Shown: piece after piece, positions 26,337-36,495 of the stretch
How positions within the stretch are numbered: position 1 is the stretch's first letter
Layout of the letters: the number at the start of each line of letters is the position of its first letter
Assembly: GCA_937625935.1 (NCBI GenBank)
Contig: OW569379.1
Span: 62,001-126,000, forward strand
Source: Tetramitus jugosus
Taxonomy: Eukaryota; Heterolobosea; Eutetramitea; Acrasida; Vahlkampfiidae
Reading direction: 5' to 3'
Length of the DNA stretch: 64,000 bases
The notes under the pieces: model-generated
What the model was told of the DNA's origin: nothing
Seen by the model: the letters and a program-made list of their open reading frames with translations, nothing else
The model's database searches: none
Position numbers and translations under genes: made by a program

Positions 26337-29300
26337 ATGAGTTCATGGGAAAAGCGTAATACATTTGGTCTGGGTACGTTTGGTTGTTTTTTTGTGTAAT
26401 ATGATGATTTTGATTTTATAGAGAAACATGAGAGCTAACCACACACATTTTTTTTTTCACATGTTCCCGTTCGATTTTTCACTTGACTTTTGTATTTGTT
26501 TGGATAATGATGATTATCCACACGTGAACAAACGTGAACATATACAAAAAACTGCCAAAAAAAAAACAGTGATCAAAGACAATGAAGGTATCGACGCATC
26601 AGAGCTTCGACTCTTTGTAGGTGACATCGTACTGGTACGTGGTGAAAAAGAAGGATGGTACAAGGGATCCGTCTACATCAACGACAACAATGTTCGAATC
26701 AATAAGCTACGCGAAGAACAATTGCAAAAGCAAATGGAAGAGTTGAGAAAAAAAGAGTTGGAAGACAAATCGACCACGAGTAACTCTACTGCACCATCAT
26801 CATCATCATCATCATCATCATCGTCATCAACAACAACAACAACATCCGCTGCTTCAACATCAGCTGCAGCTTCAGCATCGACTTCTACTGCCAACACATC
26901 AGGCACAACGACAACTGCGAGCTCTAGCTCTAGTAGTAGTGGTTCTGTGATGGCACCTACTTCTCCTCTTATCGAAGCCAATAACAATAACAACAATAAT
27001 AATAGTGCATTGAATTCTTCGTCTGGTTCAGGTGCTTCTTCTGCTATTGCAAAGAGACCATTGAAAACTGGTAGTACATCCAATAGGGGATTCTTCCCAT
27101 CTACGCATGTGATTCTGTTGGAAGATGTGGCATTTGTCAGGAGACAAACCAAGCGAAAATCAACCAATTTGACTGCCATGAACATTTCTACTCTGCTCAG
27201 CAGTGGTGGTACCGATGGTGGTGGTAATGGTGATAATGGTAGTGGCAATGGTGGTGGTGGTGGTGGTTCCAACAGTAACAATAACAGTGCCAGTAACAAC
27301 AATCATAATAATAGTGGCAGCGGCAGTAATGGAGCAATGAGTCACATTGATAGTAATTTGGCTGTGATGGCCAAAGATCCAGAATCCATGCTCGGGAATC
27401 GATTGGGTCAAATTTTGAAGAAGAAAAAATTGGAACCGTTGGACTTTGTGGAGGAGAAGAAGGAGATTGATGGTGCGACAAAGCCACACATTGAATCGTC
27501 GTGGTGGGACAGTGACCTCGCCATACCATTCTGTAAGATGTCTCTGGATGTCATGACCGATTGGAGCAGACATTTTTCAGAGTTGATGAACGAGGAGAAT
27601 GTAGACTTGTTTGAGCGTGTGTTTGACTTGTTGTGCAAGATTGCAGTCAATGTTGGACTGTACAAGAAAGCACTCACGGAGAACAATGGTGACAAGATGA
27701 AGAATGTGGAGGCACAACAGTTGAAACTCGTGGAACAATGCTGTATTATACTGGACGAGGATGTCGTGCCCAGAAATAAGGGTCTTATTCTGGACGAGAC
27801 CAGCACATCTGTCATCAAACTATTTAGAATGTACTGGGAGACGATGAAGAAGGAGCGTGATGTGTTCAAGGATTTGCAACAAAAGAGAAAAAAGTTGATC
27901 AAAGATAAGCAGGAAACGAGATCTAGAGGCTTCAGAGTCGGTATGCTCGGTGGACCTAGAACACAGAGCACATATCAGACTCAAGCCGCTCGAGAGTTCT
28001 ACAATCTGCCCGACGGAAGCACTCAATTCCTCCTTCAAATCAATGATTGCTTGTTTGCGTTGAACGAAAAGATGGAGATTTCACTGTCTCTGTACAGCAC
28101 AAAGAAGAGAAAGATTGTGAGTGAGGAGTTTATCATTCCAATGTCATCAGAAGAGAATTCCATCACCATTGAAGACATCAAGAGAGTTGTGATTCAAGAT
28201 GTGGGTGCTGATGACATCAAGGCCGAGTTGCACTTGGTTGCCAGGATCTATCGCATCGGACAAATGCTCCGAGACGCAAAGAAGCAAGCCAAGGAACAAC
28301 CACCAGAGATCAAGAGACCGTATGGATGCTCCGTGTTTGAACTTTCTCCTTCTGTCATCAGTACCCTCATGGCAGGTGACAAGTTCGCGGCAGATCAACT
28401 TCCAGTGTACATACCAACAAAGGAAGAGAACTTTGCTACTTTGCACGAGTACATTATTGAAGGTAGGCAGAGTGAATTTGAATCAGCTCCTGCCAATGAG
28501 GTCGAGAGAGGAATCTCCTTGGCCTTGTCCGCTCAAATCGGTGAGTACGACGAGTTGTTGGAGAAGCAACCAGAGTGGGGTGATGCCAAGACTTGCAAGT
28601 TGATGAATTTCCCAGCAATTGTGTCACCTGGAGAGAAGAGAAATGATATTTATGTAACCATTGGCACTGGTAACTTCAAGAACAATGAATCAAAGAATAT
28701 TTTGGTGGAAGCTCGTGTTGTCTATCAGCCCGAGGAACCAAACTCTGAGAACAGTTGTATTCTTCAAAAGTGTCTCACTGGTGGTATCTATGCAAACACA
28801 TTGGACGATGTGAAGACAGTGTATTCTTCCACAGTTTACTATCACAACAAATCCCCAAAGTGGAATGAAACATTCAAGTTTGACATCAGCCCTGAGCACT
28901 TGGATAAGGCAACTGTTGTTTTCTTGTTCACAAATGTGCCAAGCAGACATTCCGGACAAAAGAAATCAGTGTTTGCAATTGCATCGTGGAAGGTTACTGA
29001 CAAGAAGGGTAGACTAAACTTAGACTCGAAGATCAAGTACAAGGGAGACGACGAGGCTAGTGGTGATAACTATACTCTGTCCGTTTACAAGTACAGTAAA
29101 CCCATGGAAGATCAAATTCACAAGTTCTCTGAGATGCATGAACTGAGATCAAAGATGGCCACAAAGGACACACTGAACATCAAGCACACTATTGTGTCCA
29201 CTCGTGTGACAAAGAATGAAAACTTGAGAAATTTGTTAAATTGGAGAAAGTTTTCATCCAAGAAGGAAATTTTGGATCGATTCTTGTTCTGTCAGATTGA

Positions 29301-32300
29301 AGAGAAGGTTACATTCTTGAGAGAGATTTTCGATGCCATGTTATCCATCATGGATGAGTACAATGACAGAGATGTGGCTCTTTTGATTTATGAGGCTACA
29401 AACGATATTATTGGTAATCTGGTCAGTCAGAGAAAGTTCGAAGCCTACAGAGATATTATGGATCAGTACATTGCCAATCACTTCCGCTCCATTCAAGCGC
29501 AAAAGTGGTTCCTCCATTTCTTGTTGACCTATTTGAGCAATTTGTCCGATGCTAAGAACGCATCCAAATTGCAAGAAAGCATCAAGGGTCTCGATTATCT
29601 CTTCAAATTCATTGTCAAGTCAAGACAACAGTATGAAGAGTCAGTCAAGAAAGGAGAGCGTGTCGCACCTGATACCTTGTTAGAGTCATCATCCTTCTAC
29701 ATTTCCAGACAAAAGAAGGAACAATTGAAGGCTGCTAGTGAGGCTGCTACCAAAACAAAGGAGTCCACACAACCCGCTGAAGCTACCACCGATAAATCAG
29801 TTCCAACACAAGTGGGAGAAACAGTTGTTGACTCCCCTGCGAAATCTCCTCAAGCCGAGCAAACTCTTGAAGAATTAATCGAAAAGAGAGCAAGTGCTAG
29901 ACTCTCCAGAAAGATGAAGGCATTGGAAATCATCAGTGCCGTGGAGTTTGACAACGTCGAAGAAGTTGTTGTAGAAAAGACTGTGAAAGTAGAACCAAAG
30001 AACGAATTCCAGAGAAAGGTTCTCTTCCTGTTGGACAGAGTTTATGAATTGCTTCAATCTGAACAAAAGTTCTTGGTTGGTGCAAAGGCCAATCTATTGA
30101 AGTTTGTTGGTTCTTTGTTTGACAGTTTGGCTGAGATCTTTGATCCAGTGCAAGTTGCGCACATCTCTGCTACATTCTTGAGCCACATTCCAAAGCCAAA
30201 GTCAACTGGTCAGAGTTTGTTCGTTGCTAACAAGCTCCATCTTATCACTCAGCTTGTGAAGGGTAAAGTGTTCAAGAATTTGGAGGGTAGAAGAATTATT
30301 TTACCAAAGATTATTGAAGAGCTTCAATACCACTTCAACAAGGATCAATCAGACAAGGCATGCATTGAAATTTTCTCAGAACTCTTGCACGCGATTCAAA
30401 AGATTTACAATGAGGATGGATTGGAGGCGATCAAGGATTCCATGTACACTATCTTCACTTTGATTCCGCATGCCAGACAAGCTCTGGACAGTACCCAAAC
30501 GAGTATAGATGCTTTGAAGCAATCGATCGAGAAGATGAAAGCTGGACAGGTTGATAAGACAAAATCTTCGCTATCCATTTTGGAGGGTGAGTTGCAAGCT
30601 TCCGAAAGAATGAGAGCTGACCTAATGAACGTTCTGCTATCCTTCGTTTATCAGTACCGAACGGATGAATTGATGAGCTACCATCGTCAGTATGATGAAG
30701 ACATTGCCACAGGCATGAACGTGAATACCATCAAACAATTTTTGAGCTTGAACAACATGTTCTTGACAGACCTCAACTTTATTCCAGAGAATTTCATTGC
30801 GTACAATGTCATCATGTACAAGACAGTGTTGACCAACTTATCACTGTTGGCCAACTTGCTTCAGGAGCATTTCCAAGCCGATGATGCACTCAGCCATGAA
30901 CTGTTCGATTTCTTGTTCAAGACCATGTTCAAATTTGTTTTCTCACCATACATTCAACTTGAGACTTCCACAAGTTTCAAGCAAGCAAAGATTACGGCAT
31001 TGGCAGGTGATCTCAGACTCGAATGTTTGAAACTCATTTTGAAGAGTTGGAACACTCTCGGAGCTCTCAAAGAAAAGTTTGTTCCTGCACTGATCAATCC
31101 AATCATGAAGGTTCTCGATATCAGAAATGAGTCATTGCACAATGTTGCAGTTGATCTCTTCTTTGCATCGCTTCAACATGAATTCAAATACCATGGAACA
31201 TTGGAACGTTGTGAATCTGTGACTCAGAGATGTATTATTGAACGTACGGTCGATGATCTGTTCCGTAAGTCCTTCATGGAGGGTCTTGAGAATAGATTCA
31301 AGGCAGATGACCAAGTCGGACCTCCAGGATTCGAATTCTTGAAACGTTTGGCTACTATGCTTGCTGATGTCGTCAAGATTCAACAGTATGCTGATAATGA
31401 AGACTTTAAGACTCAAGCATGTATTCAAGTGATGGAATCCCTGAAGACCAATGGAAATATTGAACTCTACTTGAAGTATGTTCACATCTTGAGCGATATG
31501 CATATCAAGTTTGGTAATCATATCGAAGCAGTATTATGTCTCAAGTTGCACTATGACACCGTAACATGGGATGTTTCAACCAGATTGCCTTACTTCTCTG
31601 AACAATATCCTGAGGAAACTGCTGAAGCTAGAAAAGAGAAGCTCTGCAAACAAATGATTTATCTGTGCGATCAAGGCAAAGACTGGGAAAAGGCAATCGA
31701 GCTTTGCAAGGAACTCAGAACTCACTATGAAAAGAGATTTGCCTATCTCAAGATTGAAGATGTGCTCAAAGATGAAGGAACATTCTACACCTCTATCATG
31801 ACCAAGAAGAGATTCGGAGCTACCTACTTCTATGTTCGCTACTATGGACTTGGATTCAAGGAGCTCGGCCTCAATGGTGAGTACATCTACAGAGGAAAGG
31901 AACTTGAGAATCACATGGAATTCGCTCAAAAACTCATCTCCAGATATCCTGGAGCTAAAGTCATTGAAACCAAGGATGCTAATGACGCACTTGACGAAAA
32001 ACCAGGCATGTTCATCATTGCCTACACTGTGATTGCATCTGATGATGATGAGATGAACAATGTTTTCAAGAATCGTGACTACAACATTTCACCAAAGATC
32101 TCAAGATATGATCGCATCAACAATATCAAGTGTATTATTAGTTATAGAAGTTATAAGCTTCCAAATGCAAACAGTGAACTTGAATGTAAGGATCTGTATC
32201 GTGAGAACAAGTACTATGTATTGGAAGATCGATTCCCTTCGATTAAGCGTAGAATGAGAGCAGAGGTTACAATCACCACGATGACACCACTGGAACATGC

Positions 32301-32682
32301 CATCAAAATTCTGGAAGACAAGGTTAAGGATCTGCAAGACTTTGTCATTTCTCATCATTTGGACGTGAGTCCCGACACTGGTAATCTTACCATGTTGCTC
32401 AATGGTGTGTTGGATGCTGCTGTGAACGGTGGTACCAAGAAGTACATGGACGCTTTCTTGACTGGAGAGTACCTGCAAAACAATCCTCAGGAAGCACAAA
32501 CACTTGACCGATTAAAGAAGGCTCTCGTCATGACCATGGACGTATCAAAGGAAGGTCTGGTCGAAGCCAAGAAGAGAATTACTGGTAAGGGCTTGGCTCT
32601 GTGTGAGCACTTGGAGTTGAGACACGAACAATTCAAGGAGCAATTGCGGGTTTACAAGGTTACACCACTTACACCCCAATAA
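26337..32682 (+). CDS. DOCK-family Rac/Rho exchange factor with SH3 (DOCK-A/B type)
   Basis: Model: exons 26337-26373 and 26570-32682 with a 196-nt intron; 2049 residues. The ATG at 26428, in the same frame, lies in T-rich intronic sequence. Splicing exon 1 to GTG-ATC-AAA gives TFGLVIKDNEG, aligning with the YGVVIYN start of Dock180-type SH3 domains, and the phases fit. SH3 halves are at about 10-46 (LFVGDIVLV, GWYKGS) and 183-198 (RGFFPSTHVILLE), split by ~136 residues of charged and then Ser/Thr/Ala/Asn-rich sequence. DHR-1/C2 is at about 704-855 (YVTIGTGNFK, SPKWNETFKFD) and the DHR-2 GEF domain at about 1670-2045 (FGATYFYVRYYG, DAAVNGGTKKY with the nucleotide-sensor Val). Such proteins activate Rac at the membrane with ELMO, driving phagocytosis and migration. 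Confidence 0.93.
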
Positions 32683-32880
32683 ACATAAAACATTTTTTGT
32701 TCGCAAAGAAACGTTTCACACAAAATATGGGGAATCGCACCATAAATTTCGATGTCGTCACCGGAGTTGAGGAGTTTTCTTCTCCACAGAGGGATGATGC
32801 ATTGACCGTTGCTCTCAGAGTTGATGTTGATTACTCAATTTTGATTAGAAACTCACTGACAAAAACAACAGAAAACAACA

Positions 32881-34781
32881 ATGAGAATCGTAACGAGACG
32901 CACCATGGTTGCAGTCATCGTACTGCTCTCTCTCCTATTATCAACCACCTTTATCCACTGCAGTAGCAGTAGTCAACAACAACAATACACACTTTTCCTC
33001 AAAAAAGCTTCAAAATCATCTTCTGCTTTGCATGCTTCCAATTATCACATTGCTCAAGGTCACCATTTCCATACGAGAACACTGTCCAACACTCCTGCTG
33101 TTGAAAGCTTAAGCTTACAAGATCATCCTGTTGGATGGGTAGAAGTCAATGATACGATTCAAAGCACTGGATGGGCCACTCTTCAAGTCAAGACGAGTGA
33201 TCAACATGACAATGAACATCAATCTTTTGGTGCAGGTTATTTGGAAGGTTTTGCAACGGCTCATTTGATTGGACCTTATTGGAACGCGTTCAAAGAGTAC
33301 AATTATAACAATACTTTGAAAGCTTCATTTGATCAAGTAAGTTTATTTTTTGTTCATATTTTATTGTTTTTGCTTGTCAAGCTTTGCATGAAAAGCTTTT
33401 TAAGTTTTGCTTGAAACTGACACCTTAATTTTTGTTTGTGTAGTTTATGACAAAACAGTTCCAATACATGGAAAACAAGGTTTTTGATCAACAGAAAAGC
33501 AAGAGCTCTGTTGATCCATTCCAAAAGCAATTTTGGAATCAAGTAGGTCTCATTCTCGCTCAAGTCAAAGGTATCAAGTCGGGTTATGAACAACGGAGAA
33601 ATGCAAACCCCGATTCCTTGATAGAAATGAGCTTTTTGGACGTTCTCAAGTTCCAATACAATGTCGATGCACCTGATATTGAACAGTCATTTAGTCCAAC
33701 TGACTTGTCACACATGAACCGTGATGAAATTTCATTGTTTGCATTGTTGCACTCCAAGTGCTCTGCACTCGTCAAGTACACATCAGACAGAAGCAACTTG
33801 TTGATGACTCATTCGACATGGGACACCTTTGCCAACCAGTTGCGTGTCTACAAGCATTTTGAATTGAACTTTCACGAGTCCAATGATGCATTGCCAGTGC
33901 GTCAGGCATCAAAGTTGGTGTCTTTCAGTTCTACTCCTGGATGGATCACATCTGCCGATGATTTCTACATTACGAGCAATGGATTGATGGTCACTGAGAC
34001 AACCAACAACATTTTTACTCAGTCACTGTACAAGTATGTGACACCAACTACTGTGCCTTACTGGATCCGTAACGCTGTTGCCAATCGTATGGCCAACAAC
34101 GCTCCTGAATGGACCAAATACTTTGCCATGGAAAACTCTGGAACGTACAACAATCAGTGGATGATTGTTGATACCAACAAGTTTGTTGCCGGATCATCCA
34201 AGAGTCATCCTGACATGTTCCACGTTCTCGAGCAAATTCCAGGCAAGATTACAACTGGAAGTGCAAGTGAACAGTTGGATCAATTGGGATACTGGGCCAG
34301 TTACAATATTCCATTCTATCCAGACATTTTCAATGCTAGTGGCTATCCTGAAATGGTGAGAAAGCACGGTGATGAATGGACTCACGACCACTGTCCAAGA
34401 GCCAACATTTTCCGCGAGTTCCAAAACAGTGCGCAAGATGTTGAATCACTAAAGCCAGTGATCCGTAGAAACGAATGGCAGAATGATCCATTTGCATTGG
34501 GTGATGCATGTAATCAAATTGCAGCTCGTTGCGACTTGAATCCACCTCAAGCATCCCATTATCGTGCATTTGGCCAGATTGATGCCAAGGTGACTGATAT
34601 CAAACTGGTCAAGCAGATGAAGGCTGTAGCTCAGAATGGACCAACGCACTCTGGCACCAACAAGCCATTCTCCTGGGTGAACAATCACTTTGAAAACACT
34701 GTGTCTCACGTGTTGCAACCAAACACCTTCAACTTTGGCTATGAAGCAATGCAACCAAAGTACCCATTCCCTTCAAAGTAA
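32881..34781 (+). CDS. Phospholipase B-like protein (PLBD family, Ntn hydrolase)
   Basis: Exons 32881-33336 and 33444-34781 with a 107-nt GTAAGT...TGTAG intron in phase 0; 597 residues. It has a signal peptide (VAVIVLLSLLLSTTFIHC). GWATLQVKT, GAGYLEGFATAHLI and FWNQVGLILAQVKGIKSGY form the N-terminal prodomain-like part. HSKCSALVKYT holds the Cys expected to become the N-terminal nucleophile after self-cleavage, followed by LLMTHSTWDTF. PGWITSADDFYITSNGLMVTETTNN, NSGTYNNQWMIVDTNKF and the end FNFGYEAMQPKYPF complete the family pattern. Members are lysosomal or secreted amidases/phospholipases. Position next to an M20 peptidase on the same strand suggests both serve digestion, which is inference. 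Confidence 0.93.
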
Positions 34782-34911
34782 CAAACATCCAAAAACTGTA
34801 AAACAAACTAAACTTGTTTTTTATTCCATTGGCATCAACTGTCATCTAACAGTCTTTGTTCTAAAAAAATCATAGTGCTAGCAAGAAGTCAATCAAAAAC
34901 AAGCAAAGAAA

Positions 34912-36456
34912 ATGAAATCCAAAATCATTGCCATCACCTTGTTTTTGTTGGTGATCGCTGTAGTTTCTTCGATCACAACAGCAACTGCAACAACACAAGC
35001 ATCTGGAGCATCTGGAGAAGATTTGAAACAAAAGCTAAAGCTTCACATTTCCCACTTTTTTGAACAAAAAGAGAAGAATAAGCAAGAGACCATTAAGCCA
35101 TTGCAACAATGGATCCAAGAGGCTTCATTGCCAGAGCACGAACAAGGCATTCAAAAGCTCGTTCATCACACATTGCAACACAAGCTACAAATGGACTTTG
35201 TTGACATGTGGACAATGGATGAACAGAAACAAGAGTTGAGTGAACATCCTGATTTTGTCAATCCTAGATCCTGGGAGTCATTGTCCAAATCGCCCAATGT
35301 TGTTGGTTTTTGGTTGTCTGATGAAAATGATAACAAGCAAGGTGCTGCTGTTGTGATTGATGCCAAGGACGCCTCTCAACACACTCTTACCACAAGCCAC
35401 AAGGATTCAAAGACTATTATTCTGAATGGCCATGTGGATGTTGTTCCTGTTGGTGCAGACGAATCTGCTTGGATCAACGGAAATGCTTTCAGTGGAGATT
35501 ACAATGAGACAACGGATCGTGTCTACGGTCGTGGTACAACGGATATGAAGGGTGGTAACTTTGCCAATCTCTTGGCACTGGAATCGATCCAACATGCGTT
35601 GAGTCAAGTAGGCATGAAACGACTCCCAAAAACCACTATTGTCTATCAGAGTGTGGTCGAAGAGGAGAGTGGAGGTGCAGGAACGTTGGCTGCTGTGTTG
35701 AGACACAGACACATGTATCCTAGTGAACCAAGCAATCAATGCATTGGTATTGCTACTGAACCAACTCAGTTGAAGCTCTTTACGGCTCAACAGGGAAGTA
35801 TGTGGTTCAGAATTACGGTTTTGGGCAAGCAAGCACACGGTGGAACAAGATATCTCGGTATCTCAGCTCTGGAGCATGCAGTGTTTGTCATTCAGACTCT
35901 GCAAAGACTAGAAGCAGAAAGAAACGCAAATTTGAAAGTACCTGTACCAATCAATATCGGAAAGATTAATGGTGGTGATTGGCCTTCCAGTGTACCAGAT
36001 CGTGTTGTTCTCGAAGGTAGAATTGGTGTTATTCCAAATCCAATGGAAACTCTTCAACAAGCAAAGGACGCTTTGAGAGAAGCTCTTGAGAACTCTCCAG
36101 AGATGAAACAACATAATGTGAGATGGGAGTTGGAGTTCTTTGGTGCTAGATGGCCACCTGCTTTCTGCCCTGCCGAGCACAGTTTCATCGATCATTTGAA
36201 GAGTGCGTATGTCGATGTGCAGAGCACTCGTCCTGAATCACCAGACTTTGAAAAGGAGGCTGTCGTCTCATCATCCCCTTGGGCAACAGATGCTGGTTAC
36301 TTGTATCATGTCGGCAAGTGCCCTTCTGTCGTCTTTGGTCCCGGAGATACTGCTCTTGCTCATCAACTGCACGAAACTGTCAAGGTTGACAATATTTTCC
36401 GAGTGGCCGAAGTTTTAGCTCGGTCTATCATTGATTTCTCGTTGTCTGAGCAATAA
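34912..36456 (+). CDS. Secreted M20-family metallopeptidase
   Basis: 514 residues with a signal peptide (IIAITLFLLVIAVVSS). The di-zinc site is complete: NGHVDVVP near residue 172 (His and catalytic Asp), YGRGTTDMKGG (bridging Asp), VVEEESGGAGT (catalytic Glu and metal Glu), ATEPT, and a C-terminal GDTALAHQLHETVKV with the last His. A lid/dimerisation domain starts around GKQAHGG. The family includes ArgE, DapE, aminoacylases and yeast carboxypeptidase S. A vacuolar or secreted carboxypeptidase or aminoacylase is likely; the exact substrate is not readable. It starts 130 bp after the PLB-like stop, and its own stop is 39 bp from that of the convergent NTPase gene. Confidence 0.92.
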   Translation: MKSKIIAITLFLLVIAVVSSITTATATTQASGASGEDLKQKLKLHISHFFEQKEKNKQETIKPLQQWIQEASLPEHEQGIQKLVHHTLQHKLQMDFVDMWTMDEQKQELSEHPDFVNPRSWESLSKSPNVVGFWLSDENDNKQGAAVVIDAKDASQHTLTTSHKDSKTIILNGHVDVVPVGADESAWINGNAFSGDYNETTDRVYGRGTTDMKGGNFANLLALESIQHALSQVGMKRLPKTTIVYQSVVEEESGGAGTLAAVLRHRHMYPSEPSNQCIGIATEPTQLKLFTAQQGSMWFRITVLGKQAHGGTRYLGISALEHAVFVIQTLQRLEAERNANLKVPVPINIGKINGGDWPSSVPDRVVLEGRIGVIPNPMETLQQAKDALREALENSPEMKQHNVRWELEFFGARWPPAFCPAEHSFIDHLKSAYVDVQSTRPESPDFEKEAVVSSSPWATDAGYLYHVGKCPSVVFGPGDTALAHQLHETVKVDNIFRVAEVLARSIIDFSLSEQ

Positions 36457-36495
36457 GTTACTGCAAATTTTAGGGTGATATAAAAAGTTCATTCG

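Noticed and set aside
26673..27302. 209-codon minus-strand ORF rich in Leu, Val and Asp
   Set aside because: It is the antisense reading of the Ser/Thr/Asn-coding insertion in DOCK-A. Homopolymer runs produce long open antisense frames without meaning.
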